Shown here: positions 25,544 through 33,562 of the stretch, piece by piece
How positions within the stretch are numbered: the first letter of the stretch is position 1
How the letters are laid out: each line of letters begins with the position of its first letter
Assembly: GCA_017304475.1 (NCBI GenBank)
Contig: JAFKKV010000043.1
Coordinates: 1-56,565, forward strand
Direction: 5' to 3'
Source: Hyphomicrobiales bacterium
GTDB lineage: Bacteria > Pseudomonadota > Alphaproteobacteria > Rhizobiales > Phreatobacteraceae
DNA length: 56,565 nt
Notes under the pieces: generated by a model
Told to the model about the DNA's origin: nothing
Seen by the model: the letters and a program-made list of their open reading frames with translations, nothing else
Databases searched by the model: none
Position numbers and translations under genes: made by a program

Positions 25544-26734
25544 ATGGATTTCGCCCTCGCCGCCGATTGGCTCAACCTGCTGTCGCGCTGGTTCCATATG
25601 ACGGTGGGCATTACCTGGATCGGCACGAGCTTCTATTTCATGTCGCTCGACTACCAGTTGAAGGCCAAGGCAGCCGGCGCGCCCGGGCCGGACGGCACGG
25701 CCTGGGAGGTTCATGGCGGCGGCTTCTACCATGTCGACAAATATCTGGTGGCGCCGGCCAACCTGCCGCCCGACCTGATCTGGCACCGCTGGGCGGCCTA
25801 TCTCACCTGGGTCTCGGGCTTCGTGCTGCTGTCGGTGCAATATTACTGGAATGCCCGCGGCTTCCTGATCGACCCCTCGGTGGCGGCTCTCGTGCCCTGG
25901 CAGGCGATCGGCCTGTCGCTCGTCTCCATCGTCGCCGGCTGGCTGATCTATGACGCGCTCTGCCGTTCGCCGGTCGCCAATTACCCGACGCTGCTGTCGA
26001 TCATCGTCTTCGCCCTGATCGTCGGCGCCTCCTGGGCCTTCTCCAACGTCTTTTCCGGGCGCGGCGCCTTCATCCATGTCGGTGTATTCATCGGCACGAT
26101 CATGGCCGCCAATGTCTTCCTGGTGATCATTCCGAACCAGAAGATCGTGGTCGGCGACCTCATTGCCGGGCGCAAGCCGGATCCGAAATACGGCAAGATC
26201 GGCAAGACACGCTCGACCCACAACAATTACCTGACGCTGCCGGTGCTGCTGATGATGGTGTCGAACCATTATCCCATGCTCTACGGCCACCCGGCGCAAT
26301 GGCTGGTCGTCGCCTTTATCGTCGTCTGCGGCGCGCTGGTGCAGCACACCCTCAACCGCCACGAGGCGGGCGACCCCTGGCAGAGCTATGGCTGGGCGGT
26401 GCCGGTGGCGGCAGTGGCGCTCGTCTGCATGATCTTCGTCACCGCGCAGCGGCCGCAGCTCGATTTGGCCGGCGCCGGCCAGGTCAGCGAGGCGCGCGCG
26501 CTGGAGCTTGCCGCCCGGCACTGCGGCGCCTGTCATGCGCGCCAACCCAAACATGCGGGCTTCACCGAGGCGCCCAAAGGCGTCACCCTGGAGACCGCAG
26601 CCGACCTCAGACGTTTCTCGGGAGCCATCGTGCAGCAATCCGTGCAATCCAAGGCCATGCCGCTCGGCAACGAAACCGGCATGACCGACCATGAACGCGC
26701 CGAGCTCGGCGCCTTTCTGGCGAGCGCCCGGTGA
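25544..26734 (+). CDS. puuD: Membrane-bound urate hydroxylase PuuD with C-terminal cytochrome c domain
   Basis: Integral membrane urate oxidase that converts urate to 5-hydroxyisourate and passes electrons to its own cytochrome c domain instead of producing peroxide. The start ATG 25544 gives 396 residues. Eight or so transmembrane segments run from residue 10 to 300, with the family motifs MTVGITWIGTSFYF, GGGFYHVDKY, HRWAAYLTWVSGF, SWAFSNVFSGRGAFIHVG and NNYLTLPVLLMMVSNHYP. The haem motif is C327-G-A-C-H331, with a plausible Met ligand in KAMPLGNETGMT. Its stop overlaps the next start (TGATG). Its presence next to xdhABC and uraH leaves little doubt. Confidence 0.95.
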   Translation: MDFALAADWLNLLSRWFHMTVGITWIGTSFYFMSLDYQLKAKAAGAPGPDGTAWEVHGGGFYHVDKYLVAPANLPPDLIWHRWAAYLTWVSGFVLLSVQYYWNARGFLIDPSVAALVPWQAIGLSLVSIVAGWLIYDALCRSPVANYPTLLSIIVFALIVGASWAFSNVFSGRGAFIHVGVFIGTIMAANVFLVIIPNQKIVVGDLIAGRKPDPKYGKIGKTRSTHNNYLTLPVLLMMVSNHYPMLYGHPAQWLVVAFIVVCGALVQHTLNRHEAGDPWQSYGWAVPVAAVALVCMIFVTAQRPQLDLAGAGQVSEARALELAARHCGACHARQPKHAGFTEAPKGVTLETAADLRRFSGAIVQQSVQSKAMPLGNETGMTDHERAELGAFLASAR

Positions 26735-28005
26735 TGGACGGGCCCGATATCGAACGGTTCGGCGCGCGCGCGGAAGCCATGCTGGAGGAACTGGCGGCGA
26801 TTTCCGAGGAGCCGGACCGGCTGACCCGGCGGTTCCTGACGCCCGAGCACAAGCGGGCAGCGCATCTGGTCGGCCAGTGGATGGCGGAAGCCGGCATGAG
26901 CGTCGCCGAGGACGCGCTCGGCACGGTGCGCGGCCACTATGGCCGGGAAGGCGAGGCGGCGGGAAGCAATGCGGTGCCGCGCCTGCTGATCGGCTCGCAT
27001 ATCGATACGGTGATCAATGCCGGCAAATATGACGGCATGCTGGGCGTGGTCGCGGGGATCCTGGCGATCGAACACTTTCGCGACCGGAACCAGCGCTTTG
27101 GCTTCGCCATCGACGTGCTGGCCTTCGGCGACGAAGAGGGCAGCCGCTTTCCGACCGTGCTGTCGTCATCCGCAGCCGTCGCGGGTGCGTTCGAGGACCG
27201 TTGGCTGCCCGGCCTCGACGTCGACGGCATCGCGCTGGACCAGGCGATGCGCGACTATGGCCTGGACCCGCAGGCCGTCGCGGCGGCGGCTCTGCCGCGC
27301 GAGGAGGCGCTTGCCTATGTCGAGGTCCATATCGAGCAGGGGCCGGTGCTGGAGCACCAGGATGCGCCGCTCGGCGTGGTCACCTCGATCGCCGGCCAGT
27401 TCCGCACCCGGGTCACGGTGCGCGGCATGGCGGGACATGCGGGCACCGTGCCGATGGCGATGCGCCAGGACGCGCTGGTCGCCGCCTCCGAGATGGTGAT
27501 ATCGGCCGAGGCCATCGCCAGGGCCCATCCCGAGGCGGCGATGGTCGCCACCGTCGGCACCATGAAGGTCATGCCAGGCGCCGCCAATGTGGTGCCCGAC
27601 ATCGTCGAATTCGTACTCGACCTCAGGGCTTCGTCCGATCCGCCGCGGTTCAAGGCGCTGGCCGAGTTCACCCATCGGGTCGAAAAGATCGCCGCGGCGC
27701 GCGGCTGCACCGTCACGCTGGAAACCTATCACGACTGCGCCACGGCGGCCTGCGCACCCTGGCTGCAGGACGGGTTCGCCCGCAGCCTCGAAACGCTCGG
27801 CCTGCCGGCGCCCCGGCTCGTCTCGGGGGCCGGCCACGACGGCCAAGCGATGAGCAAGCTCACCGATTTCGCCATGCTCTTCGTACGCTGCAAGGGCGGC
27901 ATCAGCCATAACCCCGTCGAATTCGCCAGCGTTCGCGACATGGGCCTGGCGGTCGCCGCGCTGATCCGTTTCATCGAGGACTTCGACCCGGCTCGCCGTC
28001 ATTGA
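26734..28005 (+). CDS. allC: M20-family Zn-dependent amidohydrolase, probable allantoate amidohydrolase
   Basis: Likely hydrolyses allantoate to ureidoglycine/ureidoglycolate with release of ammonia. The 423-residue protein has the di-metal ligands of the HyuC/AllC group: H89 and D100 in GSHIDTVINAGKYDGMLG, E134/E135 in FGDEEGSRFP, a histidine in VEVHIEQGPVLE, and a distal histidine in KGGISHNPVEF. The dimerisation domain contains GMAGHAGTVPMAMRQDA. N-carbamoyl-amino-acid hydrolase or beta-ureidopropionase are the sequence-level alternatives; the operon position after puuD favours allantoate. ATG 26734 overlaps the puuD stop; a GTG at 26731 is also in frame. Confidence 0.87.
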   Translation: MDGPDIERFGARAEAMLEELAAISEEPDRLTRRFLTPEHKRAAHLVGQWMAEAGMSVAEDALGTVRGHYGREGEAAGSNAVPRLLIGSHIDTVINAGKYDGMLGVVAGILAIEHFRDRNQRFGFAIDVLAFGDEEGSRFPTVLSSSAAVAGAFEDRWLPGLDVDGIALDQAMRDYGLDPQAVAAAALPREEALAYVEVHIEQGPVLEHQDAPLGVVTSIAGQFRTRVTVRGMAGHAGTVPMAMRQDALVAASEMVISAEAIARAHPEAAMVATVGTMKVMPGAANVVPDIVEFVLDLRASSDPPRFKALAEFTHRVEKIAAARGCTVTLETYHDCATAACAPWLQDGFARSLETLGLPAPRLVSGAGHDGQAMSKLTDFAMLFVRCKGGISHNPVEFASVRDMGLAVAALIRFIEDFDPARRH

Positions 28006-28272
28006 TTTTCCGCGGCGTGAATTGAACGGCTGAGCCGGCGCGCAATATTCGCCGGTGAAGGCGCCGGGGGCGGGGCCGGCATATCCGCCATTCGGGGCGC
28101 TGCCTCGGCGCGACCGAAATGATCGGCGGCGCGCCCTCATCCGCAATTTTCGATCGCCGGCCCGCGTCAACGCGGCTCGGCATGGCAGGCAGGGGCTGCG
28201 GATGCAGCTCCGCCCTTGCGAAATCGCCCCCAAGCCGCCTAATGAGACACGATAGTCGCGTCGGGATGAGCC

Positions 28273-29232
28273 ATGGCCACGCTGATCGATACCCTGAAGC
28301 GGGATGCCCGCCCCAGGCACCCTGAAAAGGCGCACCGGCCGGACCAGCCGATCCAGCGCAAGCCGGACTGGATTCGGGTCAAGGCGCCGGGCTCGCCCAA
28401 ATGGGCCGAGACCAATCGCATCGTGAAGGAAAACGGCCTCGTCACCGTCTGCGAGGAGGCCGGCTGCCCGAATATCGGCGAGTGCTGGGAAAAGAAGCAC
28501 GCCACCTTCATGATCATGGGCGACACCTGCACGCGCGCCTGTTCGTTCTGCAACGTCAAGACCGGCATGCCCGGCGCGCTCGATCCGCATGAGCCCGAAC
28601 ACACCGCGATCGCGGTCGAAAAGCTCGGGCTGGAACATGTCGTCATCACCTCGGTCGATCGCGACGATCTCGCCGATGGCGGCGCCGAGCATTTCGCCCA
28701 GGTGATCCGCGCCATTCGCGCACGCTCGCCGAAGACCACGATCGAGATCCTCACGCCCGATTTCCTGCGCAAGGACGGTGCGCTCGAAGTGGTGGTGGCG
28801 GCACGTCCCGACGTGTTCAACCACAATCTCGAAACCGTGCCGTCGAAATATCTGAAGGTGCGCCCGGGCGCGCGCTATTTCCACTCGATCCGGCTGCTGC
28901 AGCGGGTCAAGGAGCTCGATCCGACCATTTTCACCAAGTCCGGCATCATGGTCGGCCTCGGTGAGGAGCGCAACGAAGTGCTCCAGTTGATGGACGACCT
29001 GCGTTCGGCGGAGGTCGATTTCCTGACCATCGGCCAATATCTGCAACCGACCCGCAAGCACCACGAGGTGATCCGTTTCCTGACCCCCGACGAGTTCAAG
29101 GGGTTCGAGACGATCGCCAATGCCAAGGGCTTCCTTTTGGTGTCGTCGAGCCCGCTGACCCGCTCGTCGCACCATGCGGGCGAGGATTTCGCCCGGTTGA
29201 AGGCGGCGCGTTTCGCCAAGCTCGGCCGCTGA
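28273..29232 (+). CDS. lipA: Lipoyl synthase LipA (radical SAM)
   Basis: Inserts two sulfurs into octanoyl-protein to make the lipoyl cofactor of 2-oxoacid dehydrogenases. Auxiliary cluster cysteines C60, C65 and C71 (VCEEAGCPNIGECW) and radical-SAM cysteines C86, C90 and C93 (CTRACSFCNVKTG) are present, as are VITSVDRDDLADGGAEHF, the late motif TIGQYLQPTRKHHEV and the C-terminal serine block SSSPLTRSSHHAG. 319 residues is typical. The 267 bases before it hold no clear gene. FlaR-like and COQ10-like genes follow closely. Confidence 0.97.
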   Translation: MATLIDTLKRDARPRHPEKAHRPDQPIQRKPDWIRVKAPGSPKWAETNRIVKENGLVTVCEEAGCPNIGECWEKKHATFMIMGDTCTRACSFCNVKTGMPGALDPHEPEHTAIAVEKLGLEHVVITSVDRDDLADGGAEHFAQVIRAIRARSPKTTIEILTPDFLRKDGALEVVVAARPDVFNHNLETVPSKYLKVRPGARYFHSIRLLQRVKELDPTIFTKSGIMVGLGEERNEVLQLMDDLRSAEVDFLTIGQYLQPTRKHHEVIRFLTPDEFKGFETIANAKGFLLVSSSPLTRSSHHAGEDFARLKAARFAKLGR

Positions 29233-29246
29233 GCGGTTGGGCGGCG

Positions 29247-29774
29247 ATGCGGCGGGTCCTGGTGATGGGCTGTTCCGGCTCGGGCAAGACGACGTTTGCG
29301 CGGGCGCTCGCCGACAGGCTGGGAGCGCCCTTCGTGTCGCTCGACGCGCTGTTCTGGAAGCCCGGCTGGCGCGAATCGGAGCCTGAGGAATTCTCGGCCA
29401 AGGTCACCGCTGTGGCCGGCGAGCCGGCCTGGGTCATGGACGGCAATTATACCCGGCACGGCGCGGGCGAATTGCGCCGGTCGCGCGCCGATGCGGTCCT
29501 CTGGTTCGATCTGCCGCGTTTGGCCTGCCTCACCGGGGTCATCAGGCGGATCGCAGCCAGCCATGGCCAGGTCCGGCCGGAAATGGCGCCCGGCTGCCCG
29601 GAACGGGTGGATCTCCCGTTCCTGCGTTATGTCTGGACCTACCGGCAGCAGCAGAGGCCGAAATTGCTCGCCTATTTCGCCGGATTGCGCGTCGATCAGC
29701 GGCTCGTCGGCTTCACGACACGCAACCAGGCGGCGGATTTCCTGGCCGCGGTTCCAGCCAGCGCGAGAGCCTGA
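29247..29774 (+). CDS. P-loop nucleoside/nucleotide kinase-like protein (FlaR / DNA topology modulation family)
   Basis: A 175-residue soluble protein. Residues 1-20 hold the Walker A loop VLVMGCSGSGKTTFARALA. FVSLDALFWKPGW and WVMDGNYTRH are the conserved blocks of the adenylate-kinase-like FlaR family, and DAVLWFDLPR carries a Walker-B-like strand. The name comes from a Bacillus/Staphylococcus annotation; real activity is probably phosphoryl transfer on an unknown small molecule. It starts 14 bases after lipA and ends four bases before the COQ10-like gene, so all three are likely cotranscribed. Confidence 0.82.
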   Translation: MRRVLVMGCSGSGKTTFARALADRLGAPFVSLDALFWKPGWRESEPEEFSAKVTAVAGEPAWVMDGNYTRHGAGELRRSRADAVLWFDLPRLACLTGVIRRIAASHGQVRPEMAPGCPERVDLPFLRYVWTYRQQQRPKLLAYFAGLRVDQRLVGFTTRNQAADFLAAVPASARA

Positions 29775-29778
29775 GGCC

Positions 29779-30246
29779 ATGCCGGTTTTCAAGACGGAGC
29801 GGCGGGTCAGGCATTTGCCGGCCGAAATGTTCGACCTGGTCGCGGATGTCGAGAAATATCCGGAATTCGTGCCGCTCTGCCAGCAGTTGCGGGTGCGCCG
29901 GCGGGTCAATGCCGGGGATGGCGGCATCGAGATCCTGGTGACCGACATGACGGTCGCCTACAAGATGCTGCGCGAGACCTTCACCAGCCGGGTGACGCTC
30001 GACCGGCCGCGCCTGCATATCCTGGCTGAATATCTGGACGGCCCGTTCTCGCGCCTGGAGAACCACTGGCGCTTCGCCGCCGACGGCACGGAGGCCACCG
30101 TGGTCAGCTTTTCCATCGACTACGAATTCCGCAGCCGCGCGTTGGCCCTGGTGATGGGTGCGGTGTTCGACGCGGCATTCCGGCGCTTCGCCGAGGCCTT
30201 CGAGGCGCGCGCCGACCTAGTTTATGGCAACAAGCCGGCGGCATGA
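29779..30246 (+). CDS. COQ10/RatA-like START-domain protein
   Basis: A 155-residue START/SRPBCC-fold protein starting at ATG 29779. Recognisable segments are RRVRHLPAEMFDLVADVEKY, then PEFVPLCQQLRV, the central EILVTDMTVAYKMLRETFTS, and LDGPFSRLENHWRF with VSFSIDYEFRSRALALVMGA. In mitochondria and alphaproteobacteria COQ10 binds ubiquinone and aids respiration. The Escherichia coli relative RatA was described as a toxin, but there is no partner gene here. lipA-COQ10-cinA is a common gene order in this class, supporting a housekeeping role. Confidence 0.88.
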   Translation: MPVFKTERRVRHLPAEMFDLVADVEKYPEFVPLCQQLRVRRRVNAGDGGIEILVTDMTVAYKMLRETFTSRVTLDRPRLHILAEYLDGPFSRLENHWRFAADGTEATVVSFSIDYEFRSRALALVMGAVFDAAFRRFAEAFEARADLVYGNKPAA

Positions 30247-30263
30247 GGCCTGGCGATTGCCGG

Positions 30264-30758
30264 TCAGCCGGAGGCCAGCGCCTTCAGCATCCCGAGCGCA
30301 ACCGCGACGCTTTCCGCTCGCACCTCATCCCGCCCGATCGGGCCGAAGCGGCGCTCCTCGGCGATGAGCCGGCCGTCGCTGGAGGCGGCGGCGAAATGGA
30401 CGAGGCCGACCGGCTTTGTCTCGGTGGCGCCGCCCGGGCCGGCAATGCCGGTGATCGACACGGCAAGATGGGCCCTGGACCGTCCGAGCGCGCCGCGCGC
30501 CATGGCCTCGGCGGTCTCGCGCGAGACCGCGCCGAAACGCGCCAGCACCGCCTCGGAGACGCCGAGCATCTCGTGCTTGGCCTCGTTGGTATAGGTGACG
30601 AAGCCGCGGTCGACCACGTCGGACGAGCCGGCAATGGCGGTCAATGCGCCGGCGACCAGCCCGCCGGTGCAGCTCTCCGCGGTCGCCACCATCCATCCCT
30701 TGCCACGGCAGAGCGCCAGGACCTCGGTTGCCGCCGCGCGGATCGTCGCCTCGTCCAT
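30264..30758 (-). CDS. CinA C-terminal family protein (nicotinamide-nucleotide amidohydrolase, PncC-like)
   Basis: A 164-residue stand-alone CinA C-terminal domain, probably deamidating NMN to NaMN in pyridine nucleotide salvage. I start at ATG 30758 (MDEATIRAAATEVLALCRGK); the open frame upstream to 30839 looks non-coding. The family core is VATAESCTGGLVAGALTAIA, GFVTYTNEAKHEMLGV, and SITGIAGPGGATETKPVGLV with catalytic Ser/Lys positions present. It is convergent with the COQ10-like gene. Confidence 0.9.
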   Translation of the reverse strand: MDEATIRAAATEVLALCRGKGWMVATAESCTGGLVAGALTAIAGSSDVVDRGFVTYTNEAKHEMLGVSEAVLARFGAVSRETAEAMARGALGRSRAHLAVSITGIAGPGGATETKPVGLVHFAAASSDGRLIAEERRFGPIGRDEVRAESVAVALGMLKALASG

Positions 30759-30907
30759 CTCAGCCTCCAAGACCTGCACCAATTCCGGTTCCCAAGCGCC
30801 GGCATGGCCCGCCACGAACGGCAATGACACCGGGACCAACGCTCGTCAGGTGATACTCTACGTCATCCCCCGACACGGCGCTGCCGAGGGAAGGGTGCGT
30901 ACTCTGC

Positions 30908-31083
30908 GTCATCCCCGGCCGAGCGAAGCGAGGGGAAGGGGATCCAGGGGCCGACAGGCTGCGCTCGCAGTGCATGAAATCGACGGGCAGGCGTCTGTGC
31001 CTCCGAGGGATTTCGCGGCGTCTAGGTTTCTGCCCTGCACTCCCTGGATCCCCTTCCCCTCGCTTCGCTCGGCCGGGGATGAC
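30908..31083. repeat. Family A palindromic element: perfect 42-bp inverted repeat around a 92-bp centre
   Basis: The left arm 30908-30949 (GTCATCCCCGGCCGAGCGAA...) and the right arm 31042-31083 are exact reverse complements over 42 bases. The arm core GAGCGAAGCGAGGG is shared with 43711-43890. It fills the 384-base gap between cinA and ispDF, both on the minus strand, where no gene is visible. A third truncated-looking start (CGTCATCCCCCGACACGGC) occurs at 30861. Likely a dispersed non-coding repeat that folds as a long hairpin. Confidence 0.85.
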
Positions 31084-31142
31084 GTTGAGTGACGACGGCA
31101 GGCGGCAGGTGTCTTCCGCCAGCCTCCGCCAGCTTCCGTCCG

Positions 31143-32336
31143 TCATTCGCCCGGGAGCCTGATGCTCGCCACCGCCAGGGCGGCGAGGCCCTCGCGCCGG
31201 CCGGTAAAGCCCATTTGCTCGCTGGTCGTCGCCTTGATGGCGACGCGTTCCGCGGCCAGGCCCAGGATCTCCGCGATGCGCGCGCGCATGGCGTCGCGAT
31301 GCGGCCCGACCCGCGGCGCCTCGCAGACGATGGTGATGTCGATATTGCCGATCCGGCCGCCGCGCGCGGCGACCCGGGCGCCGGCATGGGCCAGGAACTG
31401 GTCGGAAGAAGCGCCGCGCCATTGCGGATCGCTCGGCGGGAAATGACTGCCGATATCGCCATCGGCGATAGCGCCAAGCAGGGCATCGGTCACGGCGTGC
31501 AGAACGACGTCGCCGTCGGAATGGGCGAGCACGCCGCGATCATGGGCGATCCGGACACCGCCGAGCCAGACATGGTCGCCCGGGCCGAAGGCGTGGACGT
31601 CGTAGCCCTGGCCGACGCGCAGGTCGTTCATCGCGATGGTTCGGGTCATCAGGCGCTCTGCGGCTTCGAAATCCAGCGGATAGGTCAGCTTCACATTGGC
31701 GGTATCGCCGGCGAAGACCCGCACGGCATGGCCGGCGCGTTCCATCACGGCCGCGTCGTCGGTCGCCGCCGCGTCGCCTTGTGCCGCGGCGTTGCGGTGA
31801 GCCTGCAGCAAGGCGGCGAAATCGAAAGCCTGCGGGGTCTGGATGGCGCGCAATTGCGGACGGGCAGGGGTGCCGGTGACCTGTTCGGCGAGGTCGACGG
31901 TCTTGATCGTGTCGACCACCGGCGTGCCCGGCACCGCGGCGAGAACACCGGGTTCGGCCATGGCGGCCAAAGCGCGGTCGATCAGCTCGGCGGAGACGAA
32001 GGGCCGGGCGGCATCATGAATCAGCACGATGTCGGGCGGGTCCAGGGCCAGCGCCGATAGCCCGGCGAGCACCGAGGCCTGGCGGGTCGCGCCGCCAGGC
32101 ACGGGCGGTCCGAGGACAGGGGCCGCCGCGATCGATTCGGCGTAAAGCGTCGCGTCGGCGGGATCGATGACCACCCTGACCGTGGCGATCGCGGGGTGGC
32201 CGGCGAAGACCGCCAACGCATGGGCGAGCAGCGGCTTTCCGCCGATCGGGCGGTATTGTTTGGGGACGCCGTCGCCGGCGCGGCTGCCACGCCCGGCCGC
32301 GACGATCAGCGCGGCAATTGTCCTGGTCGGTTTCAT
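31143..32336 (-). CDS. ispDF: Bifunctional IspD/IspF: MEP cytidylyltransferase and MEcPP synthase
   Basis: Catalyses the third and fifth steps of the MEP isoprenoid pathway. The N-terminal IspD part (to about residue 230) has AALIVAAGRGSRAGDGVPKQ, DIVLIHDAARPFVS and IQTPQAFDF. The IspF part starts near DLRVGQGYDVHAFGPGDHVW, with metal ligands in GYDVH and the HSDGDVVLHAVTDALLGA block, and ends FTGRREGLAALAVASI. The 397-residue fusion is the standard arrangement in alphaproteobacteria. It is divergent from dusB. Confidence 0.96.
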   Translation of the reverse strand: MKPTRTIAALIVAAGRGSRAGDGVPKQYRPIGGKPLLAHALAVFAGHPAIATVRVVIDPADATLYAESIAAAPVLGPPVPGGATRQASVLAGLSALALDPPDIVLIHDAARPFVSAELIDRALAAMAEPGVLAAVPGTPVVDTIKTVDLAEQVTGTPARPQLRAIQTPQAFDFAALLQAHRNAAAQGDAAATDDAAVMERAGHAVRVFAGDTANVKLTYPLDFEAAERLMTRTIAMNDLRVGQGYDVHAFGPGDHVWLGGVRIAHDRGVLAHSDGDVVLHAVTDALLGAIADGDIGSHFPPSDPQWRGASSDQFLAHAGARVAARGGRIGNIDITIVCEAPRVGPHRDAMRARIAEILGLAAERVAIKATTSEQMGFTGRREGLAALAVASIRLPGE

Positions 32337-32521
32337 TCTTCGCCTGGTCCGTACACCGGTTCCCTAGCCTGGATTGGTCTCACCGGCTACGGCCGGCGCC
32401 GGGCAGGCGGGTCGCGCGCCGGCCCTTGCCTGTCGATCGGATCAGCATTCCTCTTGTGCGGTGCGGCAAAGATGTCTAAACTGTAGGCATTCGATTGGGC
32501 GCACAGGAAATAGGCATTCGA

Positions 32522-33562
32522 ATGGCGCAAATTTCGACCACGACGCCTTCGGCCGTGGCTCTTTTGATTGGCCCTCATCGGATCGCCAGCCCCGTGGCGC
32601 TCGCCCCCATGTCTGGCATCACCGATGCGCCGTTCCGCCGGATGGTGGCGCGTTTCGGCGCCGGCTGGGTGGTGTCCGAGATGGTGCCGAGCGACGACCT
32701 GGCGCTGGGCGGGGAAGAGGCGCGGCTGCGCGCCGAGGGCGACGGGCTGGACCTTCACGTGGTGCAGATCGCCGGCTGCGAAGCGCATTGGATGGCCGAG
32801 GGCGCCAAGGTGGCTGCCGGTGCCGGCGCGAAAGTCATCGACATCAATATGGGCTGCCCGGCCAAGCGCGTGACCGGCGGCTATGCCGGCTCGGCGCTGA
32901 TGCGCGATCTCGATCATGCCGAAAATCTGATCAAGGCGACGGTCGCCGCCGTCGACGTGCCGGTGACGCTGAAGATGCGGCTCGGCTGGGACGAGGCCTC
33001 GATCAATGCCGCGGAGCTTGCGCGGCGGGCGGAAGCCGCGGGCGTTCAGCTGATCACCGTTCATGGCCGTACCCGCCAGCAATTCTACAAGGGCCAGGCC
33101 AATTGGGCGCTGATCGCCGCCGTGCGCGCGGCCATCAGCCTGCCGCTGGTCGCCAATGGCGACGTGACGACCGCGGGCCAGGCTTCCGAATGCCTGGACA
33201 AGGCGGGAGCCGATGCGGTGATGATCGGCCGCGGTGCCCAGGGCAGGCCCTGGTTCCTGGCCCAGGTCGGCGCCCATCTGACGGGCGCGCCGGTGCCGGC
33301 CGATCCGGACCTCGCCGACCAGCATGCCGTGATCGTCGAGCTCTATGAAGCCCAGCTCGGCCATTACGGCGTGGCCGTCGGCGTGCGCCATGCCCGCAAG
33401 CATCTCGGCTGGGCGCTGGATGCGGCGGCCGAACATGCCGGCGCCGATGCGGCGACGCTTGCTGCGGCGCGCCGGCGGGTGCTGACCATCGATGAGCCCA
33501 AAGAGGTCATCAAGGCGCTCGACGAGGCCTATGACGCGCTGGCCTGGAGGGCCGCAGCATGA
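32522..33562 (+). CDS. dusB: tRNA-dihydrouridine synthase DusB (NifR3)
   Basis: FMN-dependent reductase of tRNA uridines, first gene of the ntr operon. TIM-barrel motifs: LAPMSGITDAPFRRMVARFG, VVSEM, VQIAGCEAHWMAEGAK, the catalytic-cysteine block INMGCPAKRVTGGYAGSAL, VHGRTRQQFYKGQANW and MIGRGAQGRPW. ATG 32522 (MAQISTTTP) is preferred; a TTG at 32495 is in frame, and the two lie in a 27-base duplication. The C-terminus overlaps ntrB by four bases (ATGA), a conserved coupling in this class. Confidence 0.95.
   Translation: MAQISTTTPSAVALLIGPHRIASPVALAPMSGITDAPFRRMVARFGAGWVVSEMVPSDDLALGGEEARLRAEGDGLDLHVVQIAGCEAHWMAEGAKVAAGAGAKVIDINMGCPAKRVTGGYAGSALMRDLDHAENLIKATVAAVDVPVTLKMRLGWDEASINAAELARRAEAAGVQLITVHGRTRQQFYKGQANWALIAAVRAAISLPLVANGDVTTAGQASECLDKAGADAVMIGRGAQGRPWFLAQVGAHLTGAPVPADPDLADQHAVIVELYEAQLGHYGVAVGVRHARKHLGWALDAAAEHAGADAATLAAARRRVLTIDEPKEVIKALDEAYDALAWRAAA

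Noticed and set aside
27166..29175. 669-codon minus-strand frame
   Set aside because: Runs antisense through two well-supported genes (allC and lipA) and the gap between them.
29779..30246. RatA toxin of a toxin-antitoxin pair
   Set aside because: No RatB-like partner is present; placement after lipA and the conserved order fit the ubiquinone-binding COQ10 role.
30908..31083. Simple terminator for cinA or ispDF
   Set aside because: Arms of 42 bp with a 92-base centre and a related copy elsewhere fit a dispersed repeat element better than a terminator; no T-run follows.
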